The notes: generated from the letters alone by a model not told the origin. DNA of 43,548 bases from an uncultured Oscillospiraceae bacterium (GCA_910585815.1 CAJUFJ010000027.1:1-43548), one strand, 5' to 3'; positions 1 through 8,471 are shown, counted from the first letter of the stretch. Translations and numbers: made by a program.

Positions 1-266
1 TTGCGCTGCAAGCCTTTCCTCTAAAACTTCGGGATATTCTTTTCTTCGGGATAATCCTGACAGGGTGAGCCCCCGCAGATGATATCCACAGGCGGCAATT
101 CTGCCCCGTCCAATTTAGTGATGTCCCCCACATGGATCATGCCGGGGAAATGGTGTTTTGTTACTTCGATGGGGAAGGCTTCGATTTCGCTGGCCCACAC
201 AGGCGTGATTCCGTTGCGAACCGCCGCCAGGGGGAAGCCGCCGATGCCATCGAATAGGCTCCCCAT
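1..266 (-). pseudogene. C5-cytosine DNA methyltransferase, 5' part, interrupted
   Basis: This is the N-terminal part of a DNA cytosine-C5 methyltransferase, which methylates cytosine using S-adenosylmethionine. Motif I (SLFDGIGGFPLAA, cofactor binding) and the catalytic loop GGSPCQD, with its nucleophilic Cys, are clear. Right after CQD the family normally continues LSxAGKRxGL. Here it reads YPEEKNIPKF and then a TAG at 21-23. In the same frame the sequence resumes as RKGLQR to the window edge, which resembles the expected K-R-K-G-L stretch. The gene is therefore either truncated or carries a short stop-containing substitution. The ATG lies 8 nt after the stop of the upstream gene without a good ribosome site, so it is probably translationally coupled. 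In conjugative elements such enzymes protect the incoming DNA from restriction. Confidence 0.75.
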
Positions 267-274
267 AGTGAGCG

Positions 275-640
275 TTACCCCATTGTCATCCCCATTCCTT
301 CCGTGGGAGTAAAGTCTGCGGAAAGAATTTTCAGTGTGCTGATCCGACGCACAGGAATGCCGGACTCCTCAGCAAGTTTTCGCTCCCCTTCCATACCGGG
401 ACTAATTCTGTCCCCGCACAGCCACAGCTCATCACACAGCTCCAGCATCTGGTTTCCCATATCGATCCCCAGTTGACGTTCTGCCGGATCATTATCATTT
501 AGCATCTGGGGATACAGCAGATGGGGTGCGAAGGGGGTGACGTCCTGTGCAATGGCATAACGGCACGCCTGGCGTGCGAAGTCGAGATTTTGCGCCACAT
601 CCCCAGACAGGGGCGAGGCAATGTATACCAATTGATTCAT
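275..640 (-). CDS. DUF4406-type (nucleoside deoxyribosyltransferase-like) protein
   Basis: A small protein of about 121 residues. It resembles the DUF4406 group, which has the fold of nucleoside 2-deoxyribosyltransferases: an early YIASPLSGD strand-loop, then the APHLLYPQ and DELWLCGDRISPGM segments typical of this group. Its substrate is unknown. In mobile elements these proteins sit among anti-defence and transfer genes. The start is the ATG behind a clear AAGGAGGA site; that site overlaps the stop of the trbL-like gene, so the two are one transcript. The last residues are EGMGMTMG, a Gly/Met tail of a type that recurs in many genes of this element (see findings). Confidence 0.7.
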   Translation of the reverse strand: MNQLVYIASPLSGDVAQNLDFARQACRYAIAQDVTPFAPHLLYPQMLNDNDPAERQLGIDMGNQMLELCDELWLCGDRISPGMEGERKLAEESGIPVRRISTLKILSADFTPTEGMGMTMG

Positions 641-656
641 ATTTGTGTTTTCCTCC

Positions 657-1523
657 TTATTTTGCTGCTGCCTGCACAACGGTTCGGGTAGTGTTGACAG
701 CGGCCTGAGCGGTGTAGACGGCGCTCATGATATTGGCCCTGGTGGTGGTGTCCAGGCCGAAGGTCCCGGCGATCCTGGGTACCTCTCCTGCGGAGAGCAT
801 GAGACCCAGTCCCAGCAGGGCATGTTCCCGGAAGACTATCAGGCCCGCCACCAGGATTGTGGATTGCAGGAAAGCTGTCAGGCACAGACCGATGACCTGC
901 TTGATCCACTGGGTAAATCCATCTATATATCCTCTGGGAACGCTGAACATGTACAGACTCCCCACCGCAATCTGGATGAGCAGGATGCCGCCGCGTTTCA
1001 GGTTAGCGAAAAAAACCTTGATTACAGCGTAAGCCATCATGATAATGCAGAACAGGAGCATGATCGGGCTGGTGAGGACACTCATACCGAAGTCAGGTGC
1101 GCCCACCATATCCGCAAGACTTTCCACGTTCATCAGCTCCTCAATGATCTGCTCCCCTACAGTCCCGATGCTGGTTCCGTACCCGGTCAGACCCACAGAG
1201 AAGGTCCCCTGCAAGGATACCGACAGGGAATAGAGCCGCACAGGTACCACAGTAAACAGGCTGACCGCCATAAAGCCCTTGATGGCATTGAGGGCTGTCT
1301 GCCGGAGGTTTCCCCGGCCGGTGGAGTATTCAATGCCGAATTCAAAGCCAGAGACCACAATGCTGACGCCGAACAGCGCCCAGCCCAGCTGGGAGAAAAG
1401 CAGGACAATGGCCTTCACCCAGTCCAATTCAAACAACTCTACGCCCATATTGCCCATAACAGCGAAAAAGTTGCCAAGAAAGCCCACCATTTGCCCATAG
1501 AACCATTCAATCAGGTTATCCAT
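657..1523 (-). CDS. TrbL/VirB6-like conjugal transfer membrane protein
   Basis: A polytopic membrane protein of about 288 residues with six or so hydrophobic segments. It matches the TrbL/VirB6-like channel proteins of Gram-positive conjugative elements, which form the inner-membrane part of the type IV secretion channel. Characteristic stretches are the N-terminal amphipathic IEWFYGQMVGFLGNFF region, a central long-helix pair and a C-terminal Ala-rich tail. The annotated ATG has no ribosome site. A strong AGGAGG lies further upstream, spaced 9 nt from an in-frame ATA, and the codons between also look like the family's usual N-terminus (IFVFDFVASTIMDNL). The true start may therefore be this ATA near 1559. 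It lies between the DUF4406-type gene and a DUF6329-like gene. Confidence 0.8.
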   Translation of the reverse strand: MDNLIEWFYGQMVGFLGNFFAVMGNMGVELFELDWVKAIVLLFSQLGWALFGVSIVVSGFEFGIEYSTGRGNLRQTALNAIKGFMAVSLFTVVPVRLYSLSVSLQGTFSVGLTGYGTSIGTVGEQIIEELMNVESLADMVGAPDFGMSVLTSPIMLLFCIIMMAYAVIKVFFANLKRGGILLIQIAVGSLYMFSVPRGYIDGFTQWIKQVIGLCLTAFLQSTILVAGLIVFREHALLGLGLMLSAGEVPRIAGTFGLDTTTRANIMSAVYTAQAAVNTTRTVVQAAAK

Positions 1524-1577
1524 GATGGTGGATGCTACAAAATCAAAGACAAATATCGCAGATCACCTCCTGGCACT

Positions 1578-2114
1578 TCATTGCATGGTCTGTTCCGTCT
1601 GCCAGGCAGGGGCCTGCCGCTCTTTCAGCTGCTCCTCCGTATAGCAATAGATCAGTTCTTCACGACACAGCCTGGCAAGGATCATCCTGTTCTGCCCGAT
1701 TGGGATGTCTGTCACTTCGAATTCCGCCCCCCAGCCATCCTGATACTGGTACTCCAGCTGACGGGTAAAAACATCCCATTCTTCATCTGTCAATTCAGCG
1801 GTGGTTTCCAGGTCAACAACCGCATAAGCAGTTTCACCTACCGCACAGACACTCAGTCGGGCCGCCCGGATTTTTTGCTTGACAGCATGGTCCATCTCCC
1901 GGTCACTCGGCCAGGAGAAAAACTTCATCAGATCAATGCTGGAGGACGGCTCAGAATGGAACGCACGCAGAGCGTCGAGTATATTTTGCGCGAATGCAGC
2001 GGAGTGATCGTAGAGACATTCAGGGCTCCAGTATTCTTCGATTTCTCCAATGCTTACCCAGATGGGTGAGAAAATTCTCGGGTACTTTTGAGAATGTGCC
2101 ACTTGTTCGTTCAT
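1578..2114 (-). CDS. conserved mobile-element protein with QxxDGWGxxFE domain
   Basis: A protein of about 178 residues, function unknown. Its C-terminal half (EEWDVFTRQLEYQYQDGWG region) is related to the second half of the DUF4314 protein at 15.2-16.2 kb, which reads LADYLGGQMSDGWGEGFEQR. The element therefore carries two paralogues of this domain; I would tentatively place it near DUF6329. The start is the ATG behind GAGGTGGAAG, 9 nt after the stop of the small pilin-like gene. There is no signal peptide or membrane segment, so it is probably cytoplasmic. The stop region carries the AGGAGG ribosome site of the TrbL-like gene downstream. Confidence 0.6.
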   Translation of the reverse strand: MNEQVAHSQKYPRIFSPIWVSIGEIEEYWSPECLYDHSAAFAQNILDALRAFHSEPSSSIDLMKFFSWPSDREMDHAVKQKIRAARLSVCAVGETAYAVVDLETTAELTDEEWDVFTRQLEYQYQDGWGAEFEVTDIPIGQNRMILARLCREELIYCYTEEQLKERQAPAWQTEQTMQ

Positions 2115-2122
2115 CTTCCACC

Positions 2123-2455
2123 TCACAGTCCAATGATGCCCCAGATATAGTTGGGCGCGGTCAGAGTAAAGACCAGACAGGCAAAGAGGATCACGGGGCC
2201 GGTCCACTCGAACTGGCCATGCTTTTTATAGTCGAAATAGGCCATCCCTAACTTGGTGAAGAAGGCGATGGCCAGGACCATGTCCAGCGCGGGAAAGACT
2301 ACGTTTTCAACCACGGTCTTGATCTGGTCCGCCGCGTCAGTCCAGGTGCTCTCCACAGCGGAGGCCACATCCCCGGCAGCGAGAGCGGGGGCACAGCAGA
2401 GGGCTGCCACCACCATGGCGGCGGCAAGGATACGGAACATTTTCTTGGATTTCAT
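2123..2455 (-). CDS. small two-helix membrane protein, DUF3852/VirB2-like
   Basis: A protein of about 110 residues with a signal peptide (MKSKKMFRILAAAMVVAAL, cleavage near ALAAG), a short soluble stretch (TWTDAADQIKTVVENVV) and two hydrophobic helices separated by a positively charged turn (YFDYKKHGQ). Size and layout fit the DUF3852 family and the VirB2/TrbC pilin-like subunits of conjugation systems, usually found immediately before the TrbL-like channel gene as here. The ATG at 2455 is chosen because of GGGAGGAAAA upstream; the longer open frame before it lacks a ribosome site. The pilin role is inferred from size, topology and neighbours. Confidence 0.7.
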   Translation of the reverse strand: MKSKKMFRILAAAMVVAALCCAPALAAGDVASAVESTWTDAADQIKTVVENVVFPALDMVLAIAFFTKLGMAYFDYKKHGQFEWTGPVILFACLVFTLTAPNYIWGIIGL

Positions 2456-2494
2456 CTTGATTTTCCTCCCTGTATTTATATTGGATTTACAGAA

Positions 2495-2521
2495 GAGGAG
2501 CCGCCCTTGACAGGCGGCTCC
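2495..2521 (-). terminator. hairpin after the adhesin gene
   Basis: GGAGCCGCC and GGCGGCTCC form a perfect 9-bp stem with a 7-nt loop, followed in the minus direction by a T-rich but interrupted stretch (TCTTCTGT). It lies 23 nt after the adhesin stop and before the next ribosome site, so it probably partly uncouples the transfer genes from the surface genes. Confidence 0.55.
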
Positions 2522-2544
2522 CCATTCAGCATGGACAGACCGGC

Positions 2545-3900
2545 TCAATAGCCGGTGCGGGGTAGGGGCTCGGCGGGCTTGTAGACTCTGGTGACCCATC
2601 TGCTGGTGGCCATGATCCACTGACCATTATAGATGCCGCCTACGTCCGCCTGGTTAACGAACTGAGTCCCTCCGGTAAGCCAGGAAACCACATTGCAGTA
2701 CACCATTGGCGCTTCCACCTGGCGGAAATTGCCGGGAACAACGCCGAAGGAGACCATAAACTCGGTGATATACTCATTGGAGGCCAAACCCAGGGCGGAA
2801 GGAGAAGCGTCCAGCATATAGTGCCGCGTGGTGCTCAGATTGTCGTACATAGTGCGATACTCGCCGTTAAGATTGGTTTTAAACACGATCTTGTAATTCC
2901 CCTGCACGTTGTAAGTGCCGGTGGCGATTTTGTCCAGCCGCACCGCCTGGGCAGGCAAGGTATCCCGCCAGTAAAAGCTGGTGAGCGCGGTGGTGGAATT
3001 GTTGGCGATGCCGGAGAAATTATAGCGGAGCTGTTGGCCGGGCATGACCTCTACGAAACCGGTTTTCTTAATGGAGACATTGGTATACAGGGCCTTGTTG
3101 GTCATGGCCGTCTTGACAATCTGACCGGCATGCTCAATCTCCACATCAATGGGAGTTTTGTCTAAACCATAAAACTCGGCAGCCTTGGATTCAATCACCT
3201 TATACCGGCCCAAGGGCAGCGGTCTGGACACGGCCACGCCATTTTTCCCGGTACGGATGGTGTCCACAAGATTGCCTGTGCGGTAGTGATATATCTCGAA
3301 CTCCGTGTTAGGGATGGGTGTGCCAGCGGGCCAGCCGTTCATGGAGTTGTAGTCCTCGGAGGTCTTGGTGACCTGAATCTGTCCAGTGATGGCAGTGTTT
3401 TCCCAGGTGATTTCTGTGGTGGTCCCGGCGATGACATTTACGGTCTTCAGCTGGGTATCCACCAGATATCCGTCATTCTCCAGCTCCCGCAGGTAGTAGC
3501 GGCCAGCCCCGGGCAGATCGTCAATGTGGACATACCCCCTGTCATCGCTGCTGTACTGCCCGATGGGATTCTTGTCCGCATCGTAGAGCAGGAAGGTTAC
3601 TCCGTAGAGCCCCTCCTTGGTATCGCTGTCAATTTTGTGGATAAGGATACCGCTCAGAGCTTTGTTGGTCACCACCAGCGGCGGCGTGGCTTTCCCGGTT
3701 TTCACCTCGAAATAGTGGGGGGTGCTGTCCAGCTTGAACTCCTTCGGGCACTTTGTTTCCACCGCATAATAGCTCCCGGCTTCCAGTGTGACAAAGACCC
3801 GGCCATCTTTCCCGGTAGTGACAGTATCCACCAGAGCGTCGTCCATGCGGCGGATTTCAAAGGTCACGTTGGGTATGCGCTGTTCCTCTTTCCCCTCCAC
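2545..3900 (-). CDS. C-terminal fragment of SpaA/CnaB adhesin, ends in LPRTGY
   Basis: The downstream piece of the giant surface protein. It begins in mid-domain (IPNVTFEIRRMDD) and contains three more CnaB/SpaA-type repeats, then a non-repeat domain of about 170 residues, then the sorting motif LPRTG followed by Tyr and the stop. The usual hydrophobic helix and charged tail after LPxTG are absent. Its first in-frame start is a GTG lying 37 nt inside the upstream fragment, preceded by GGAG, so reinitiation is possible. The simplest reading is one gene with a single missing base near 3897-3905 (GGCGTGG in place of something like GGNCGTGG). A sortase is encoded 4.6 kb upstream in the same direction. 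Confidence 0.8.
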   Translation of the reverse strand: MEGKEEQRIPNVTFEIRRMDDALVDTVTTGKDGRVFVTLEAGSYYAVETKCPKEFKLDSTPHYFEVKTGKATPPLVVTNKALSGILIHKIDSDTKEGLYGVTFLLYDADKNPIGQYSSDDRGYVHIDDLPGAGRYYLRELENDGYLVDTQLKTVNVIAGTTTEITWENTAITGQIQVTKTSEDYNSMNGWPAGTPIPNTEFEIYHYRTGNLVDTIRTGKNGVAVSRPLPLGRYKVIESKAAEFYGLDKTPIDVEIEHAGQIVKTAMTNKALYTNVSIKKTGFVEVMPGQQLRYNFSGIANNSTTALTSFYWRDTLPAQAVRLDKIATGTYNVQGNYKIVFKTNLNGEYRTMYDNLSTTRHYMLDASPSALGLASNEYITEFMVSFGVVPGNFRQVEAPMVYCNVVSWLTGGTQFVNQADVGGIYNGQWIMATSRWVTRVYKPAEPLPRTGY

Positions 3901-6900
3901 GCCTTGATAATCTCCACTCCGCCTACGGGGTCGTTATAAAACCACAAATGCTGGGTGTCATCGCCGGGGTTGATAACTACCGTCTGGCTGCGAGTGTTGG
4001 GGTCGATAGTGAAGCCGTCAATGCTGGCCACCTCGGTGCAGATGACGGTTCCTGTGATATTGGAAAGGATGATCTGGCCCTCGGAATTAGTGAAGTACAG
4101 CCCATTGGAGGACAGCTTGCCGCCCTCGGCGTCCACCACACGCCCATCAGCATAGGTGATTTTGAATTGTACCCCGGCCAGGGGCGTTTTCTTATCCGCC
4201 CCGGAGAGCTTGTGGATAATCAAATTCCCGGTTTTGTGGTTGATAAACTGAAGCCGCACCGTCTGTCCGGCTTTCACCACGGCGGTTTGGGCCACATCGT
4301 CCAGCAAATAGCCCGATTTTGCCCTGGTTTCTTTGACTACCAGTGTGGTATTGGGGGTGATGGCGTCTATCAGGAAAGTGCCGTCCAGCCCTGTCACGAA
4401 CTTTCCGTTGGCGTCGCCCACCAGCATACCATCAGACTTGGTGACCAAAAACTCAACGCCGCTCAGGGGTTCGCCGTCATCGCCCACTTTCGTCACCAGG
4501 AGCGCACCCTTGGAGCTGTTGCCAAAATAGACCTGTACCACCTCCTGCTCCTCGCCGGAGAGGTAGACGGTCTGGGGCGGTGTGTCGATTACATGGTTCC
4601 CATCACTGGACAATTCCTCGATGATATAGGTGCCTTTTTTCAACCCGGTTGCTGTAAAAGAACCATTGGCCGAGGTACGAAAAGTGCCAATCACGGTGCC
4701 GCCCGTGCCGGAAGTATTGCCGGAAAGATACCTGATCTGGAACACCGCTCCCTCTATGGCCTGATTGGGGTGCTGCCGGTCATACTTCCAGACACAGATA
4801 GCAGACAGGGGCCGGTTGCGGAAGCGAAAGGTGTGCCCCTGGCCGGCAGCTACAAAAGCTTCCTGTGTGTCGGGGTCGGCCTTGGCAAAGCCCTTCAGCG
4901 GCTCCAGCTCCTGCACACGAAACCAGCCGTCCCGCAGGCCCAGCTCGCCCATCTCCGGCCCATTCAATTCAATTCGGCCATTTTCATCCGTGTAGAATGT
5001 CCCCAGGTCGTTGATCTCGCCGGTACTGGTGTGGTTGGAGCTGTACCACACCCGGAAGGGTACATTGGCCAGCGGCTCAAAGGTGACCGCGTTCTCCTTG
5101 ATAATCTCAATAACCGGCCGCCTGTGATTCTCGAAATACACCTTGTGGTCGCGGTTGGGGTACAGGGTGACAAGCTGCGGATCGGCGTCCTTGAGGTAGG
5201 GCGAAGGCACGGACTTTTCCGAAATTTCATATATTCCGGGCAGCAAATTGGACAGCGTGGCTTTTCCCTCGCTGTCCGTTTTGATCTCGTCCACACTGTG
5301 GCCGTCCGCCGCCTTTACCAGAAAAACGGTATCCTTAATCGGGGTGCCATCGTCCGCGTCATTTTTGTAAACATACAAATTGGGCCGCTTCTGGTTTTCC
5401 AGACAGATGGTGCTGGTCTTGCCCGGGAACAGCTCCACATGGTACTCCCGCAGGTCGATGATGTGATTGGATACTGTAGCGGTTTCTTTCAATGAGTACA
5501 CACCAGGCTCCAAGCCCTCCCACAAAATCTCGCCCGTGGCCGAAGTGGTGCGGTCCAGATACCGACTTCCATCCTCGATTTTCGCCAGGCGGAAGGAGAC
5601 CCCCGCCAGCGGTGAGCCGTCTGAGCTGGTTTTTAAAAGGTGGAGGGAAGGCAGCCTACTATTAGTAAATACAAACTGCGCGTCCTCGTTGGGTTTCAGC
5701 TCAATGATGCGCTGGGCGTCGTCGATCACATAGCCGGGGCAGTCCAGCTCTGTTACCACCGCCGCGCCCGCAGGCAGCTTGGACAGGTCGATGGTCCCGT
5801 CCTCCAGCGTGGTCATCTCCACCGGGCCCCAGCTCCCGTCTACCGCCTCCAGCTTGAACCTTGCGTTGGGGATGGGCTTGGAGAGGTCGGCGCTGTCCAC
5901 CTTGATGAGGTGGATGCCGGGTTTTACGTCGTTGAAGAACAACAGCTCCTTGATGCCATCCCCGGCGTGGAGCTCCACCTCCTGGGGGGTAGTATCCAGA
6001 ATCAGCCCGTCATTGCCAGTATCTACCTCGAAGGCGCGATAGGTGCCAGGCTGAGCGTTGGTAATCAGAATCTCACCCACTGCGTTTGTCTGAAAATTGC
6101 CCAGAAATTCGCCGTCCCGATAGACTGCGAAGGTAACCTCGGGCAGCAGGATCATATTTTTCCGATCATATTTGATGATGCGCAGGCCGGGCAGCTCCTT
6201 GTTGACGATAGTGGCTGTGGACTCCTCGCCGGAGACCACAGCCACGGTCTGGACGGTGTCGGTCTCAGCGATCCAGCCCTCGATACCGGCCACCTCTTTC
6301 ACCTCATAGCCGCCCGGCTTCAGATTGTCAAAAACCACCGCGCCCCCAATCTGGGTTTTGCCGGTGATTACCTCTCCGCTCTCGATGTGCTTGATCTGCA
6401 CCGTCACCCCGTTGAGGGGGGCGCCGGTGTTGGACAGCTTCTGCACTCTGAGAGAGCCATAAGGGGCGTTCCAAAAAGTCAGCTTTGCCACCTTGTTATA
6501 TTCCACATCGGCGTGCTGGGTGGTGATGTTGGGGAGAAGATGATATTGGGGCGGGATCTCCTCGGTCACGGTGTAGTGGCCCTCCAGGGTAAGTGGGATG
6601 GTGATCGTCCCGTCGGGGCCGGTGGAGTAGGAGCCCAGCTTCCGGCCCACAGGGTCATAGACGGAGAAGACCGCCCCCTCCAGAGGCATCTCGGTACCCT
6701 CCTCCAGCTTGGTGATCCGCAGCGCCGTTTCATCCGGGATTTCCTCCTCCGGGGAATCGTGGTAATTGCTGACGGCAGCCAGTTCCATGCGCTGGTTGTT
6801 GTCCACATCGCAGATGTAGTTCTGCAAATTGCCATACTTGTCCTTCTCCGCACAGACAGCGTACATGACAGCGTACTTGGCCACCGAGGCGGTCAGGGAG

Positions 6901-7751
6901 AGCTGGACGCTGCCTGTCTCTCCCTTGATGCTGTCCACGGGATAGAGCACCTTAAAGCTGCCCAGCGAGCCATCTGTGATTACATCGGTGATATCCTGGT
7001 TGTCCATATCCACAATGCGTGTCCCGGCAGGGACACTGCCGGGATCGGAAAAGGCCACGCCGACCTTGAGACCGTAGACAAAGGTCTCGCTGCGCAGAGT
7101 AAAGACCTGCTGCTTGTACTGTCTGCCGTCTACCGTTACCGGGTAGGCCACCGATTTGTCCGGGGTGGCGGTGAGCTTGGGCTCCAGCATGTAGTTGTAG
7201 GTGGTACCGCGCTGGTAAATGGTTTTGGCCGCATGCAGCACCCGGTTGGCAATCTCCTGGTCTGCGGCGCTCAGGCCGGGGGCCACTTTCAGATTATTGA
7301 TGTTCCATGCGGGCATGAGATAGCACCACAGGGCCATTTTAGTGGCGTAATACGCTTGATACTTGTCATCCAGATTCAGGCCCTCCAGGCTGTAGTGGGG
7401 ATAGCCGTTACAGATGATACCCACCACCTTGGGATCGCTGGCCTTCTCGTTGGCCAGATACTTGATGCTCTCGCCAGGGCCCACAGTCTGGGGGACGCCA
7501 AAGAGGTCCGGGTTGACGCAGTAGGCTGGTGTTTCTCGGATATAACCGTTTGCGGTCTTGAAGTTGTAATAGGTGTATTTCTGCTTCCTGACGCTGCCGT
7601 TGATGGACAGGTAGCCAATCTCGTGGTCTCCGTTGAAGATGTCCACCTCACCCAGGGCCTCGTCCTCACTGGAGGCGGCGAAGGAGGAGATGGGCAGGAT
7701 GCCCAGGAGCATCACGAATGCGAGGAACAGGGAAAGAAACCGCTTTTTCAT
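3864..7751 (-). CDS. N-terminal fragment of thioester/CnaB-repeat adhesin
   Basis: The front part of a surface adhesin (about 1,296 residues before the frameshift). It has a signal peptide (MKKRFLSLFLAFVMLLGILP, cleavage near SSFAA), then a domain resembling the Cys-Gln thioester (TQXA) family with Cys78 in PAYCVNP, then about ten CnaB-type repeats of 75-95 residues. Each repeat has a Lys in its first strand (ITKLE, VQKLS, IIKYD) and a Glu in the last (VTEE, VKEV, KETA), as needed for isopeptide bonds. The thioester motif TQxAxW reads TKMALW, so the Gln is replaced. The frame ends in KAWRGKRNSAYPT, unrelated to the repeats, while the next repeat continues in another frame. The start is the second ATG after GGAGG (7-nt spacing). 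It probably acts in mating-pair contact or host adhesion. Confidence 0.85.
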   Translation of the reverse strand: MKKRFLSLFLAFVMLLGILPISSFAASSEDEALGEVDIFNGDHEIGYLSINGSVRKQKYTYYNFKTANGYIRETPAYCVNPDLFGVPQTVGPGESIKYLANEKASDPKVVGIICNGYPHYSLEGLNLDDKYQAYYATKMALWCYLMPAWNINNLKVAPGLSAADQEIANRVLHAAKTIYQRGTTYNYMLEPKLTATPDKSVAYPVTVDGRQYKQQVFTLRSETFVYGLKVGVAFSDPGSVPAGTRIVDMDNQDITDVITDGSLGSFKVLYPVDSIKGETGSVQLSLTASVAKYAVMYAVCAEKDKYGNLQNYICDVDNNQRMELAAVSNYHDSPEEEIPDETALRITKLEEGTEMPLEGAVFSVYDPVGRKLGSYSTGPDGTITIPLTLEGHYTVTEEIPPQYHLLPNITTQHADVEYNKVAKLTFWNAPYGSLRVQKLSNTGAPLNGVTVQIKHIESGEVITGKTQIGGAVVFDNLKPGGYEVKEVAGIEGWIAETDTVQTVAVVSGEESTATIVNKELPGLRIIKYDRKNMILLPEVTFAVYRDGEFLGNFQTNAVGEILITNAQPGTYRAFEVDTGNDGLILDTTPQEVELHAGDGIKELLFFNDVKPGIHLIKVDSADLSKPIPNARFKLEAVDGSWGPVEMTTLEDGTIDLSKLPAGAAVVTELDCPGYVIDDAQRIIELKPNEDAQFVFTNSRLPSLHLLKTSSDGSPLAGVSFRLAKIEDGSRYLDRTTSATGEILWEGLEPGVYSLKETATVSNHIIDLREYHVELFPGKTSTICLENQKRPNLYVYKNDADDGTPIKDTVFLVKAADGHSVDEIKTDSEGKATLSNLLPGIYEISEKSVPSPYLKDADPQLVTLYPNRDHKVYFENHRRPVIEIIKENAVTFEPLANVPFRVWYSSNHTSTGEINDLGTFYTDENGRIELNGPEMGELGLRDGWFRVQELEPLKGFAKADPDTQEAFVAAGQGHTFRFRNRPLSAICVWKYDRQHPNQAIEGAVFQIRYLSGNTSGTGGTVIGTFRTSANGSFTATGLKKGTYIIEELSSDGNHVIDTPPQTVYLSGEEQEVVQVYFGNSSKGALLVTKVGDDGEPLSGVEFLVTKSDGMLVGDANGKFVTGLDGTFLIDAITPNTTLVVKETRAKSGYLLDDVAQTAVVKAGQTVRLQFINHKTGNLIIHKLSGADKKTPLAGVQFKITYADGRVVDAEGGKLSSNGLYFTNSEGQIILSNITGTVICTEVASIDGFTIDPNTRSQTVVINPGDDTQHLWFYNDPVGGVEIIKAWRGKRNSAYPT

Positions 7752-7763
7752 AGACATACCTCC

Positions 7764-7802
7764 GAATAAAATGAGCGGCCCCGGCATTTCTGCCGGAGCC
7801 GC
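7764..7802 (-). terminator. terminator between SLH and adhesin genes
   Basis: On the minus strand GCGGCTCCGGCA and TGCCGGGGCCGC form a 12-bp stem (one wobble) with a 4-nt loop, followed by TCATTTTATT. It sits directly after the SLH gene stop and before the adhesin ribosome site. Confidence 0.65.
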
Positions 7803-7826
7803 CTGATGATAGGGTCTATTGTGTCG

Positions 7827-8402
7827 TTACAGGGTCTGGAGCCAGGCCATGTAGTCCTGGGCTCTCTTGATCAGGATTGCCATGTCTCCTCTGGTGATGG
7901 TATCACCTGTCAGGGCTTCTGCCGGGATCAGTTCCAGTTCCGCCGCCTTGTCGCAGGCGGTGTCATAGTCCCAGCCGTCCCGTTCCAGCCAGCGGAGGAT
8001 GACGGCGCAGGCCATTTGAGGAGTCGCCGGGTCGGATGGGGCGAAGATGCCTTCTCCGTAGCCGGCCATGATGCCGTTGGAGGCGCACACGCCCACATAG
8101 GTCTTGGCCCATTTCGGGACGTCGTTGAAGTTTGCGTCGCACAGTCTGGCATAGAAGTCACGCTCCCAGGCGATGTGCTCCGGGTTGATGCAGATCTGGC
8201 TGACAAGGACGGCCATTTCGGCGCGGGTCAGGTTGTCGTTCAGGTGCAGGTCGCCGTTCTCATCCCCTGCCATAAGCCCCTGGGCCTGCAGGCTCGCGGC
8301 GGCAGTCTCCTGTTCGGTGGGGACCTCGGCGGCCAGGGCGGCAGGGGCGCTGACAGTAAGCAGGATGCTGGTGGCCAGGGCGATCATCATATTTCGGTTC
8401 AT
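7827..8402 (-). CDS. secreted SLH-domain protein
   Basis: About 191 residues with a signal peptide (MNRNMMIALATSILLTVSAP, cleavage near ALAAE), followed by two or three S-layer-homology modules. The conserved stretches are NLTRAEMAVLVSQI, GIMAGYGEGIFAPSDPATPQMA and ITRGDMAILIKRA. SLH domains bind pyruvylated secondary cell-wall polymers, so this protein is probably held non-covalently on the cell wall. There is almost nothing beyond the SLH modules, so it may serve as a wall tether for the neighbouring sortase/adhesin products. The start is fixed by AAGGAGGAAAAACA. It has its own candidate promoter upstream and a terminator downstream. Confidence 0.8.
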   Translation of the reverse strand: MNRNMMIALATSILLTVSAPAALAAEVPTEQETAAASLQAQGLMAGDENGDLHLNDNLTRAEMAVLVSQICINPEHIAWERDFYARLCDANFNDVPKWAKTYVGVCASNGIMAGYGEGIFAPSDPATPQMACAVILRWLERDGWDYDTACDKAAELELIPAEALTGDTITRGDMAILIKRAQDYMAWLQTL

Positions 8403-8442
8403 TGTTTTTCCTCCTTCGATAACATTGGGCTTTGCAAGTCCA

Positions 8443-8471
8443 ATGATACGGGAAGAAAGGTCAAAAGTCCA
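8443..8471 (-). promoter_or_regulatory. possible promoter of SLH gene
   Basis: TGGACT, 17-nt spacer, TATCAT on the minus strand, about 40 nt before the SLH start. The -10 is good and the -35 has four of six consensus bases. An ATTGG/CCAAT hairpin follows in the leader. Confidence 0.3.

Noticed and set aside
5640..7769. 709-codon open frame on the plus strand
   Set aside because: It is the antisense shadow of the GC-rich adhesin repeats; no ribosome site and no family resemblance.
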